The notes below the pieces were generated by a model, which was not told the origin of the DNA, made no database searches, and worked only from the letters and a program-made list of their open reading frames with translations. Positions 12,582-34,154 of a DNA stretch of 64,000 nucleotides are shown piece after piece (position 1 is the stretch's first letter; each line of letters starts with the position of its first letter). The position numbers and the translations under genes are program-made. Location of the stretch: contig NC_135785.1 in NCBI RefSeq assembly GCF_051106095.1, positions 220,281,045 through 220,345,044 on the forward strand, in the 5' to 3' direction. This stretch comes from Pogona vitticeps. Lineage: Eukaryota > Chordata > Lepidosauria > Squamata > Agamidae.

Positions 12582-13079
12582 TGGTTACAGTTCGCTTAAA
12601 CAGGTTCTTCACAGACTTTAAAGTATTCATTGGATTAGTAATAACTTGTTTCACTTTTAACTCTCTTAGCTCTCTATAAGTTCCACACTCTTAACTTGCC
12701 TACCTTACCTCCTCTCTAACTCCCACAGACTAACTCTTCATTTCAGACTCTCATATCCGACTCTAACTGACTAACTCACTCCCATTCAAATAATCCCCTA
12801 CATGAGCCAAAGCAGTGATTGCCACAGTGGGATTTCAACCATATCTCCCAGGACCTAGTCCATTATTCCACACTGGATCTCATAACATTTTGAAGCAGAA
12901 AGTAACAAAGTGAGCTAAAATCCAAGTAAGGGAAACAGGAAATCCATGTCAGAGCTCAGAGTCTAAGTTCCAGCTTATATTTTTCCACACAAGTATTGAC
13001 CGGGATTGTTGCTATTCGAACTTATTTCTCCATTCCGGGATATACACTGATTTTCAGCAAAGTGTATGGTGGTCAGTGT

Positions 13080-23114
<10,035 letters not shown>

Positions 23115-23261
23115 TTTCAAGGCACTGTTTTTGGTTCAAAGAAAATTGCAGCCAGCTGAAGAGGTTCGTTCTTCTAACTGAGCTTGCCGTTCACATGAAG
23201 TTCTGCAAACAGCCTACCGTACCTCTTGCACTTCCTCTGAGGCTCCACAGAGGCCTCCTTT

Positions 23262-23340
23262 TCTCTGGGAAGTGTGAAAGAGGAGGCAGAGCAGGCTTTT
23301 GAGGCTCTCGTTTCCTCCAGTGTGAAAATTTTGCAAAATT
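23262..23340 (-). promoter_or_regulatory. CD2 upstream block, duplicated at 34.68 kb
   Basis: Lies about 150-230 bp upstream of the CD2 start codon, so it falls in the likely promoter or 5'UTR. It contains a GGAAGTG core (plus strand) of the kind ETS factors bind. A close copy sits at 34679-34765, keeping the GGAAGTG core and a GGCAGAGCAGGCTTTTGAGG run. No TATA box was seen. Promoter role is inference from position. Confidence 0.45.
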
Positions 23341-24756
23341 GGTTGATCAGCTTTTCTCCTTTGTTTCAAATTCTCCAAATTTACAAATGCATACACGTAT
23401 TCTTGCACAGAACAAAGCAGACTTTATAGTTAAGCACATTATTTGACATGTTGGGCAAGACTCCAAACTCTAACATTTAAATCAGAAATTTGGACCTATT
23501 TATTAATTCCAGTGGAGGCACAGCTTATGGTATCTGTAGTATAAAGTCTAAATCACCAATTACAGTGGCTTGGATCATAGGATAAGAGGAGTTAGTCTAA
23601 GGAATTTCACAAAACAAAACAGACATTTAGCATCCCTGCCTCCCCCAAGCCTCCTTCAGAGGCCACATGTACATAACCCACTGCCACAAGCTTCTCTGTA
23701 GTATAAGAAAGCTCTTTCGAACATGGAAATCCTGGATGGAGGAAGAGATAAGGAAATTTGCCTTAAAGTTTAAATAGTTTTTCATGCCTTTCACTGAAAA
23801 CGATAAGGCTTTTGCATTTTACGATTTTATTCTTAAGAACTTTGAAATGTTCTAAAGATGTATTCTTTGCCTTATTAGGCTAGAAGCACTTATTATTCAT
23901 TTGTACTCTTGAGAAAATTTATACTCTTAATGAAGATGGTTCTGTTCAGAATGTAACTTAAATCCATTTTTTAATATTTTGTTGTATTTGTTGTAAATGC
24001 TCTTACATTTTCTACAATATTAGCTCCTGTATTTCAACATTCCTATGTTTTGTATTCAAGTAAGCAGAACTTACATTCACCTTTTAAGCATTAAGTATTT
24101 TTGCCTACAACTTTGTTTCTAGCTGTACGGATGTTCTTAAAAGTTACATGTTTGTAATATTTTTGAACTTTATGTTTTTCATATGGAATTTAGAAATGAT
24201 TAAATAAATAGAATGTGTATAGAATTAACACCTTTGTCTGACACTTCTGCCTATCGAAAACCGTTCTGTTTCTCCATATTCTGTCCTAACAGTAGCTTCT
24301 TGTCTAGTGTAGACTAGAGTGAGGTTACTTATCTAGTGTTGAGGCACACACATTTCTTTGCCCCCTTACCCCAAAATAATCACCCGAGACCAAGCATGTG
24401 GGTTAAACACGGGCCACATTTTATTCAAATTTATTCAGATTTCATCATTGCTGCCAATCCTTTGGCAAAGGGGGGGTCCTGCTGTAGTGCAGATTTAGGT
24501 TTCCCTCTTGAGTTCCAAAATGACCCTTCAAACAGCCAATGCGCTAAAACCCTGATCTCAGTTATCCCCTTCTTAAAGACAGCAGAATAACTGCTGGTCC
24601 AAATTTGACCACCCCGGACTCGTACCACTCTCTCTGTACTGACTGAGGGTCCGGGTGTGTCCCCAGCGCATCTTTCCCCCCAAGCACTGTAATCACACGA
24701 TCCACAGTGCTGAGAATTCAGCTGAGCTATAATTACTCTCCATTACCATTAAACTT

Positions 24757-25087
24757 GAGGGACGTGGTGGCGCTGTGGGCTAAACCACAGAAGCCTGTGC
24801 TGCAGGGTCAGAAGACCAGCAGTCGTAAGGTCAAATCCACGCGATGGAGTGAGCTCCCGTTGTTTGTCCCAGCTCCCGCCAACCTAGCGGTTCGAAAGCA
24901 TGCAAATGCAAGTAGATCAATAGGGACCACCTCGGTCCGTGTCTAAGTCGCACTGGCCATGTGACCACAGAAGATTGTCTTCGGACAAAACGCTGGCTCT
25001 ATGGCTTGGAAACGGGGATGAGCACCGCCCCCTAGAGTCAAACACAACTGGACAAAAATTGTCAAGGGGAACCTTTACCTTTACCTT
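24757..25087 (+). mobile_element. full-length Sauria SINE with 13 bp target-site duplication
   Basis: tRNA-related head GTGGCGCTGTGGGCTAAACC with a B-box-like GTAAGGTCAAATCC, a central part CCAGCTCCCGCCAACCTAGC, and a BovB-like 3' end CAAGGGGAACCTTTACC. TACCATTAAACTT flanks it at 24744-24756 and 25088-25100. Such SINEs are known from squamates and are mobilised by BovB LINEs, one of which is present at 29.6 kb. Confidence 0.88.
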
Positions 25088-26440
25088 TACCATTAAACTT
25101 CCCTGTTCCAATACCTGTTTAATCTGCACTACCCGCCAGTATGACCAACTTTTTCCACCCTTAAAGAGGCCAACACGCCTAATCCAGTGTGGGATAGGCA
25201 AAAATTTCCCTCCTCCAAGGCTGCTCTCACGAGACAGCCACTTCATGGTCTCACGTGCCATCCGGGGAACCGGGGCAAAGGCCCGCCTCATTGCTGAAGC
25301 TTTGGCTCAGCTGCGGCGTCGTCATTTGGAACAACCCACCGGTTTAATGATCCACAAGGCCAAACATTTTGCTATAGATCAAAAAACATAATTCATGTTT
25401 ACAATTAATTAAAGTGCTAAAGAATTTCTTATACAGAATTCCAAAGAAGGTTCCAAGCAGCCTGCTAAAATAAGATTGGGTTAGCCACTTGAAGTCAACA
25501 AGAACAAGAATGTTAAAAATAAATATTTTTTGCAAATTTTTGATTTCCCATCCTGGAAAACAAGAGCCAAAATATGAAATAAAAGAGGTTTTCGTCTTGC
25601 TGAGAACAAAAATATGGCTATCACATTTACATTATTGATCATTTACTTTAGCTATTTTTCCTGTAGCTCAGTAAGTATTTTTCTTTATTTTAACAACCAT
25701 GCAGCTTTATACCCTCCTTCCCTTGTTTACCAATATTAGAAATGCAAGAAGGTTTTCAAAAGTCTGTTTCCATAATACAAGACCAGAAGAAATTGTATCA
25801 AGGAAGTACATGTATTCAGTTATTGTAATTATCTACCATAATCCTATAACGTATATTTTGTATCATGAAGTTTACTTTTCCATAGATTGTCAAGCTGCAT
25901 GAAAACCTGCAGAAAACCTGCAGACATAGATGTGAGCATCAGAGCAGAGTACACAGCTTTTCCGTTATTTTCTGCTGATAATCATCAAATGGTTCTCCAG
26001 ATGAGCTATTTCTCTTCTTATCTCAGCTTTTACTTACAAAACCAGGAAACTGCTGTCATATTGAAAGAAAGAAAAAATAGCAACACCAAGCCATTCCCTA
26101 CCTACATAATGGAAACAAAGCCTGCTGCATACTTTTTCTCATAGGTTTCCACTAGAGGAATGTAAGAAGCGACGGAAATATAACATTTTGCTATTTAAAA
26201 GTTTAGCACTGACAGAATGTGTTGCGTAGGCCACCCCTCTTCAAATCTACTGTAACCCAGCAGTATCAGGGATGTTGTCCAGAAAAATGCTTGGTCACAG
26301 TTTCAGAGGATCATTGTAGACCATCTGTATGAGGGATAGGGAAACTTTAGCCCACAAGCCTAAGGTAGCCAAAGAATGTTCCAGATCCAGTCTACCACAG
26401 TGTCATACTCTAGCCAATGTGGATGTGATGTCGCTCAAGG

Positions 26441-26724
26441 GAATGTAGAGGTGGCGCTGCGGGTTAAACCGCTGAAGCCTCTGTGCTGCAAGGTCTGAAG
26501 ACCTGCAGTTGTAAGATCGAATCCATGCAACGGAGTGAGCCCCCCTCGCTTGTCCCAGCTCCCGCCAATCTAGCAGTTCGAAAGCATGAAAAAATGCAAG
26601 TAGATAAATAGGTACCACCTTGGTGGGAAGGTAAATGGCGTTCTGTGTCTAGTCACGCTGGCCACGTGACCACGGAGGATTGTCTGCAGACAAACACTAG
26701 CTCTATGGGTTGGAAACGGAGATG
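26441..26724 (+). mobile_element. Sauria SINE, 3' truncated
   Basis: Head GTGGCGCTGCGGGTTAAACC, centre CCAGCTCCCGCCAATCTAGC and TTGGAAACGGAGATGA are present. The BovB-like end is missing. Confidence 0.85.
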
Positions 26725-26904
26725 AAAGCCTTTGTGTTTCCAAGCATACTTGGCTGTTTCTCTTGTCCCAGGTGACACTCCTCCCACATTACAATCTTCC
26801 TCTGTTTTGTGCTGGAAATGAGGACTGGGTTCTCTTCCCATCAGAGCTGACTGACAGAGATCAGCAAAGGAGTGGAGAGATCATTTAATTCTCATAGTAA
26901 GCAC

Positions 26905-27290
26905 TGGATGGAGAGAACTGAAACTCACAGCTCAGTGTGCTGTTATGCGAATGAAGTGACACCGTCTGTTCAACCTAATTGTATGGTTGAGCGAAGAACA
27001 AGAACTAGCATGAACACACAGTGACTCATCTATCTGTTCTGAGCACCGCACATTGCTTGCTTTGATGCTCACTTCCAGTTTCTCAAGAGTTGAGGGAGTT
27101 TGGGGTTGAAAAGGAGTAAAAGAGGTGGCCGGGTAATAGCTGTAAAGGTGAACATTAGAAGCAAGACCCACATCTAATTGATGGAATTCATTTTTTTGTT
27201 ATGGTTCCTCCATTACTATTCTTACTTGCTTAATATATTGAAAGAATTTCATCCATTTAAATGAGTGATTAATGAAATTAACCATGTTGG
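26905..27290 (+). repeat. duplicated block, parent copy of 35.05-35.46 kb
   Basis: Shares long runs with 35046-35460, including GAACACACAGTGACTCATCT and GAAAGAATTTCATCCATTTA. Only substitutions and small indels by eye. It lies upstream of CD2. No exon was seen in it. Confidence 0.75.
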
Positions 27291-28049
27291 CACAATTTCA
27301 GCCATCTTAATGCACAACAGTTTATTAACATGGCCTATCCATCACTTTGAGAGATTAAAAAAGGGTGAAATGCATAGTCTTTTTTGGAAAAAAAAATCCA
27401 GTTTATTTCAGTGTGTGATTTCTTATTCACTTCTGCCAATGCCACCATGCCACATCCCCAAGAATCATAGTGGCAAGTTTTTATTTACCTGTGAGAAACA
27501 AATTGAGACTTTCAAATCTGCTTACATTACACACCAGGATTCCATCCATTATTTTTCAGGGATATTGGCAAATCTTTGGGTCTCAAGTCCGAGTTTGGGT
27601 CTTTGGTACCAATCCCCAAGTCTGAGCCCCTATTAAAAACAAGCCTTTTTCCCCAGAAGAAAAGGAGGGAAGGATGGGTTCTGAGTCACAAATTGAGTCT
27701 GAGTCATTGGAAAAAAACAACAACCTCAGAGTCAAGTGTGAGCCGAGTCGCTAGTGCGACTTAAGTCTGACTTGACAAGTCCCTTGACTCATCGTCATCC
27801 TTGTTATTTTTCTTATAAAACTGCATTTTACTAAATGTATGACACTAATTCAGAGAAGACATTTATCTTGTTGAGGCACAGAATGCGTATGTACAGTAGA
27901 AAAGCTGAAGACAGCATCTTTGGAAAGGTATTTTTCTGAGAAGCCATACACCAACAGCTGCAGTTTTGTCTTGATAGCTTACTGTCATCTTGTGGCAGCT
28001 TTGTGAAAATGCAGTTCTTAAACAGTCCATTATCAGCTGCAGTCTTATC

Positions 28050-29440
28050 TTACATGCAAAGTTATTTACATATCACTTTGCTATGTTCATTTGATTTAGA
28101 TGAGGCAAAATTGCTGTATTCCAGTCATGGGAGTCATCCCACCAAGTTTCAGTTATTCCTAGCAAGTCATAGTTGTCCTCCTGAATTAAAATTTCCTGTT
28201 CATCTTGTTTATTACCCATACTCCTGGCATTTGTATATAGACTCCAGATTTTGTGTGATTTGTAGCCTGTTTGTCTTTGAATATTTTTATTAATATTATT
28301 ATTAATGATAATGTTATTATTGACCCCGATTTGAACAGTTTGGTCTGTTTCTCTTATTGCGAGTAAGGCTTCATCTATCTTTAACTCTGTGCTTGTGTCT
28401 CCCTGTCCCTTCCAGTTCAGTTTAAAGCCCTCCTGATGAAGTTCATGCTGTGGCGAAACACATTCTTCCCAGTCCTTGTTAGGTGGAAGCCATTTCTTAC
28501 TAGCATTCCTTCTTCTAGGAAGCTTAGCCCGTGGTCCCAGAAACCAAGTCCTTCACACTGACACCACCTTTGTAGCCAGTCATTCACCTGAAGTATTTTC
28601 TTTTCCCTTTCTATTCTTCTTCATAGTATTGGTAGGATGGATAAAAAAACTATCAGGGCCCCAAATCCTTGAATTTCCTTCCCAGAGCTTCAGAGTCTGA
28701 TGTGATTTCTTCAAAGCTCCTCATGGCCGTGTCATTTGTTCCCACGTGGACAAGAAGAATAGGATATGTATCTGTGGGTTTTATGAGTAATGGCAGTCCT
28801 GTCATATCTTTTATCTGACCTCTAAGAGACAACATACCTGTTGAGTACATGGAACTTCCCAGCATATTTCGGTCTCAATTTCATGCAGTAGTCTCAATTT
28901 CATCGTACTACAACTACTCTTCTTCTTTTTGTATGGTGCAGGTTCAGTGTACATACTTTGCTGTGCTTCAGCCCTTCTCATGTTCTCCTATGGGGCTTCC
29001 TCTGCCTGCTGTCCGGCAGACTCTTCTTCAAGAATCTGAAAGCAGATTCTGGTAAAGGCTTTCTTCTTCTTTTACTCCTAACTGTGGCTCTTTTCCATGT
29101 TGCTTCCTCCATTATGCTTGTATTCTCCTCAGCACTCTCCTCCACTGCTTTGTTTTGGTGTTCTTCCATCTCCAGTGCCCCCTGTGACAACTGCTGCTGC
29201 TCAAGGGTTCTGTCAATGTATGCTTCATCTTCCATTATAGCCTTGAGTGTGGCTACTTGCTGCTCCAGTTCTCTCACTTTTTCTTCTACAGTACCACTAG
29301 TTGCACTTGTCACATGTATATGTCATGTTACACTCAGGAACAAAGACAAACATAGTGCAAACGTTGCAGGTTACTACAACTGAATTGTCTCCACGCTCCA
29401 TAATACCTGTTAGTTTTTTGGTTTCAACTTATTGTTTCTG
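28050..29440 (-). mobile_element. CR1-type LINE ORF1 remnant (zinc finger, coiled coil, SGNH esterase)
   Basis: The minus strand, with breaks, encodes in order: CNVCTMFVFVPECNMTYTC (PHD-like zinc finger), then EEKVRELEQQVATLKAIMED (coiled coil) with a basic stretch, then LLVHVGTNDTAMRSFEEITS of the SGNH/GDSL esterase domain, and later NVFATA near the end. This order is known from ORF1 of CR1 LINEs. No RT part follows. Confidence 0.65.
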
Positions 29441-29589
29441 AATGCCCGTCCCTTCTTTTGTGACCTTGAATGTCGCTGGAAGCACCTACAAATATATAAC
29501 TATATCCAAAAGAACCCAAAAAAATTTGTTAGGGGCCTCCCCCATTGAACTCCCCTGGGAAACTCCTGTTTGCTCTCATTGTTCACTAG

Positions 29590-29600
29590 CTCTGGTTGCA
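29590..29600. repeat. target-site duplication, left (BovB)
   Basis: CTCTGGTTGCA, repeated at 30746-30756 around the BovB copy. Confidence 0.85.
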
Positions 29601-30745
29601 CTAACTTGCGCTGGATTATGGAGAAAGCCAGAGAGTTCCAGAAAAATATCTACTTCTGCTTCATTGACTATGCGAAAGCCTTTGACTGTGTGGACCACAG
29701 CAAACTATAGCAAGTTCTTAAAGAAATGGGAGTGCCTGACCACCTTATCCATCTCCTGAGAAACCTATATGTGGGACAGGAAGCAACAGTTAGAACTGGT
29801 CATGGAACAACTGAGTGGTTCAAAATTGGGAAAGGAGTACGGCAAGGCTGTATATTATCCCCCAGCTTATTTAACTTATATGCAGAATACATCATGCGGA
29901 AGGCTGGACTGGAAGAAACCCAAGCCGGAATTAAGATTGCCGGAAGAAATATCAACAACCTCCGATATGCAGATGATACCACTCTGATGGCAGAAAGTGA
30001 GGAGGAATTAAAGAACCTTGTAATGAGAGTGAAAGAGGAGAGTGCAAAAAACGGTCTGAAACTCAACATCAAAAAAACTAAGATCATGGCCACTGGTCCC
30101 ATCACCTCCTGGGAAATAGAAGGGGAAGATATGGAGGCAGTGTCAAATTTTATATTCCTGGGCTCCATGATCACTGCAGATGGAGACAGCAGCCACGAAA
30201 TTAAAAGGCGCCTTCTTCTTGGGAGGAAAGCGATGACAAATCTTGACAGCATCTTGAAAAGCAGAGACATCACCTTGCCAACAAAAGTCCGAATAGTCAA
30301 AGCTATGGTTTTTCCTGTCGTGATGTACGGAAGTGAGAGCTGGACCATAAAGAAAGCAGACCGCCGAAGAATTGATGCCTTTGAATTGTGGTGCTGGAGG
30401 AGGCTCTTGAGAATCCCCTGGACTGCAAGGAGAACAAACCTATCAGTTCTAAAGGAAATCAACCCTGAATGCTCACTTGAAGGACAGATCCTGAAGCTGA
30501 GGCTCCAGTACTTTGGCCATCTCATGAGAAGAAAAGAGTCCTTGGAAAAAACCTTGATGTTAGGAAGGTGTGATGGCAAGAGGAGAAGGGGACGACCGAG
30601 GATGAGATGGCTGGACAGTGTCTGCGAAGCAACCAACATGAACCTGACACAACTCCGGGAGGCAGTAGAAGACAGGAGGGCCTGGCGTGCTCTGGTCCAT
30701 GGGGTCACGAAGAGTCGGACACGACTAAATGACTAAACACACACA
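29601..30745 (+). mobile_element. 5'-truncated BovB LINE (RTE clade), young
   Basis: Encodes the reverse transcriptase and C-terminal part of BovB. From about 29660 it reads FIDYAKAFDCVDH (motif A), one stop, then 336 codons open (29726-30736) with RQGCILSP, YADDTTLMAE (the catalytic YADD), YGSESWT, RRKESLEKTLMLGR and an end HGVTKSRTRLND. The DNA ends GTCGGACACGACTAAATGAC, the standard BovB 3' end. An 11 bp target-site duplication flanks it. One visible stop in over 1 kb of coding sequence points to a recent insertion. It is not autonomous because the endonuclease is missing. Confidence 0.93.
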
Positions 30746-30756
30746 CTCTGGTTGCA
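30746..30756. repeat. target-site duplication, right (BovB)
   Basis: CTCTGGTTGCA, the same as at 29590-29600. Confidence 0.85.
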
Positions 30757-32539
30757 AGTTCCCTGGGTCTGCCTCAGCTTTATTCCTCAGCTGTGCTCTG
30801 TTCAGAGTCAGGAATCTAAAAGCCCCCAGAACTCACAGCGCTACTTATAGCTCTCAGCAGTAATCAGGACACTCTCCTTTTTGTTAGGCCAATCTCATGG
30901 CTCTTCCTGTTGAACATACCCCCTGGTGTTCTGCCGTCACACTGTTCTTCATGTTAAGAATACACACCCTTCTGTTTTGCTGAAAGAACGTGGCTCTTAA
31001 GATAAGCACAGAGCGCTTCTGTTTGGGAAATTCCTAGGGGTTACTCCAGGTCCCTTTCTGGTGAAACTCTTTTAAAAAAACCCACTCACCTCTGTCTTGT
31101 CTCCTTGGTCTCCCCTTCCCCCCGGTAGTCTTTTCCTTCCTATCTCTCCCCTGGAAAACTCCTGTTTGCTTTCCCTGTTCACTCGCTCTGGTTGCAAGCT
31201 CTCTGCGTCTGCTTCAGCTTTTTTCCTCAGCTGTGTTCTCTTCAGAGTCAGGAATCAAAAGCATAAGCTCCGAAGGCTTTTTTAATACACCAAGAAAGTT
31301 GGGGAGGAGTTGCCACAACACACACAATAGCTCACTTTTTCAGAAGCCAATGGCACAGGTTTTTTGGCCTGGGCTTCTTCTGCCTTCCCTCAGGATGCGG
31401 ACCATAGCAGTTTTAAGGAGGCCTGTAGGAAGGTTGGGGAGAAGCTGCCCCAACAGTTTTCTCAGGCAATCAATGCTCTTCTCAAGAACAGACGGCCAGA
31501 ACTCCATGTTCTGAGCTTCTACTCCTTTTCTTTAATAGTGCATGTTGTAGGTGAGGGGAATGAGAATATCTCTCACTGTGTGTACATTTGCGTGTGTGGC
31601 TTCTGTACCAATTGAATTTTCTGCTTCAGCCATCAAAATATCTTGGGTTGAGCTTGATGCAGCCTGCCATCTACTGTCCTGTATAATTTCTACTTGTTCA
31701 AGCAGAAAAATGGCATTCTCTTTGACACAAACAATAATGTATAACACTTTTTTTCAAAAGTATTTTGGACTGTGTTCAGTTGTACCCAGGTGTGTTTATG
31801 ACTGCTACTATCAATTATTGTCATCATCATAAATATTTATTGGCAGCTTTTTTCTTATATACATTCAAAACATCTTTCAGTTGAAAAGTTTAAAACATTA
31901 CAAACAGAGCACAATTCAAAACAGCTTATCACTGCAAAAACAAATTATGGGATTAATGATTTGACCCACTACAGTATTTGAAATATGGCCAGTCAATTCC
32001 CATCAGCTGACTGTGAGGTGAAGAAATATGTTAACTTCATGCTGAAAAGATGAGAAGTGCATTTCTTAAGAAAACCTCCCCAATTTATGAATGTGGGACA
32101 TTTGGCTTCTGTATCTATTTTTCAAAACCCCAGGAAATGTCCTGATGTTGCTGCACAATATTGTGCCCATGTTACCAACAGGAAAAAGGATGCCAAGCTT
32201 TACATACCACAGGGCCACTTGAATGTTGACACCATCAGTGGTAGTGGTCAAGAGGAAACCCTCTTCTGCTCACTACCATTCAGAAAGTGGCATAAAGCAG
32301 TGGAAAATTCCAGAAGCTGGCTCCTTTCCCTGCCCCCAATCATTAACTGCTTTAAAACAAAACACTTGACAACACTGTTTTTGATTTTTTAAAAAAAAAA
32401 CTGTTATAAAATATCTTTTAAAATATTTTTACAACCAGACACAGAATCTCTTTCCCAGCGTGATTTTATAAGCCCCATGATAAAGAAATGCTGGACCTGT
32501 GGAATGCCAGCAAGACTGCACAACAGAAATCAAAAAGGG

Positions 32540-33110
32540 GGAGAAATGCCTTATACATACTTTGCTACTGACAAAATTCTGAAGCCTGTGTCGTAAGTGC
32601 ATGGAAGAAACAAATAACATCTGCCCTAACATTTATTCTGGCAACACAATCACGGGATCTACAGTGCCACACACAATATCAAGGGTACCTTCACTTCTTC
32701 CTCAGCTAATGTGATTTATGCCACCTTTTGCCAACAGTGCCTCTTTGCACTCCATAGAGTACGAACAGGACAATCTTTACAGAAATGGATCAATGGCCAC
32801 AAATCAGACATCAGAAACCACAACACACAGAAACCTGTCTCCAACCATTTCAGTCTACCAGGTCACTCTGTGTAAGACATAACAGTTGCTATTTTAGAAC
32901 AGGATCATTACAGATCATAAATACAGAGGGAAACAGCTGAAATAAAATTGATATATATGATGGACAACCATATAAACGGGTTGAATATAAGCCAAAGTTT
33001 CTTAAGTCATTACCAAATGTAAACACTTCTGCTGTTATCCACTGCCACTGTTATTTTCTTCACAACTACTAAGCCTATTTCTTATCACAAGGTTCTAAAG
33101 TAAAAACTGT
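32540..33110 (+). mobile_element. Penelope-like element, GIY-YIG endonuclease end
   Basis: Translation of about 32700-33010 (+) reads VIYATFCQQC, then RTGQSLQKWINGHKSDIRNH, then TQKPVSNHFSLPGHSV, and later NGLNISQSFLSHY. This is the C-terminal GIY-YIG-type region typical of Penelope-like retroelements, with the conserved NGHKSDIR and KPVxxHF motifs and the closing GLN...FLSHY. The copy is broken by stops. In the sister block at 6.84-8.35 kb most of this part is missing. Confidence 0.65.
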
Positions 33111-33511
33111 CTGAATCCCCTACATTAACACACATAATTCTTCTGCTAACTTCTTTCATTCTTTCTTTCCCCTCTTGAGGTTTGCATCATGAGTCTTCAC
33201 CCCACCCTACTTCTCTACTCGGACCCGGTGTCTATTTTCTGTCTCCTTGAAGAATTGCTACAACAGGACCCTAAAACAAACATAGGTCTAATTACAGCAT
33301 GTAACCAAGGTACATTTAGAATGTGAAATTGATATTTCATCTACATTTCATTCTGTTTCTTTATGTCTGATGAAGTGGACATTAACAGTGTTTTCAAAGG
33401 AAACTATTAATCTTCTTGAAACTTGCGGTTCAGCTCCTCTAACCATATGCGATCCAGTTCAGATGTCTCTGCAGTCAGGATAAGGTGAGAAATGGGGCCC
33501 TATTGTTTAAA

Positions 33512-33756
33512 GCAAATCGCAAAAAGCAAAGTGTGCTGCTTACATACCGCCCCATAGTGCTTCAAGCGCTCTCTGGGCAGTTTACAAGTTAATTATGCAG
33601 GCTACACATTGTCCCCCCCAGCGAGGTGGGTACTCATTTTCCTGACCTTGGAAGGATAGAAGGCTGAGTCAGCCTTGAGCCGGCTACTGGGATTAAACCC
33701 CAGGTCGTGAGCACAGTTTTGTCTGCAGTACAGCAATTTAACCACTGCGCCAAAAG
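33512..33756 (-). mobile_element. tRNA-derived SINE, inserted in the relic duplicate
   Basis: Minus strand: GGCGCAGTGGTTAAATTGCT (A-box), GGGGTTTAATCCCAG (B-box) and a tail GAGCGCTTGAAGCACTATGG. GTTTAAA on both sides. The homologous site at about 11.15 kb lacks it. Confidence 0.85.
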
Positions 33757-34084
33757 GTTTAAATGCCAGCTCTCCCTCTTCCAACCTGGATGACATGCAT
33801 AGTATGATGAAACTCAGCTTGTTGATTCAAGATGAAATGCTTGCAAAAGCTACTCTGGTTAAATGTTCCTCAAGTTTTTGAAGGAAGAGGATTAAAAAAC
33901 TGGCTATTCTTAAACTGGAACTGTGGAATCTGTGGCCTTCTAGATGTTGAAAAACGACTGACCCAGAATGCAACAACCCCCCCGAACCCCTATTTAAGCA
34001 ATAATACAGCTGTCTAATAGCTGTAAGAGAATAATAGCATTTCTGAAAGGTTTGGTAAATTAGTCAAAAGGAAAAGGAGAAGAC

Positions 34085-34154
34085 GGTTGTTGCGGGTTTT
34101 TCAGGCTCTTTGGCATGTTCTGAAGGTTGTTCTTCCTGACATTTCACCAGTCTG
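34085..34154. repeat. foldback repeat fragment, copy 3
   Basis: Only the first 70 bp of the left arm (GGTTGTTGCGGGTTTTTCAG through TTCACCAGTCT). It sits exactly between two blocks of the relic CD2 duplicate. Confidence 0.55.

Larger units (their letters stand above)
29500..31260. repeat. direct repeat pair, first copy split by the BovB
   Basis: A unit of about 130-150 bp around CCTGGGAAACTCCTGTTTGC...TTCAGAGTCAGGAATC is present once at about 29545-29600 plus 30757-30815 (split by BovB) and again at about 31145-31255. The copies are about 330 bp apart without the BovB. Family not recognised. Confidence 0.6.

Noticed and set aside
24336-25390. possible gene around the Sauria SINE (GC-richer sequence)
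   Set aside because: Short frames without domain or splice context; the flanks look like an older unnamed repeat split by the SINE.
29800-30708. 302-codon minus-strand frame
   Set aside because: Antisense shadow of the BovB reverse transcriptase, whose motifs are on the plus strand.
29500-31260. long terminal repeat pair
   Set aside because: A direct repeat pair exists, but no TG...CA ends, primer site or internal coding sequence was seen, so no such element is claimed.
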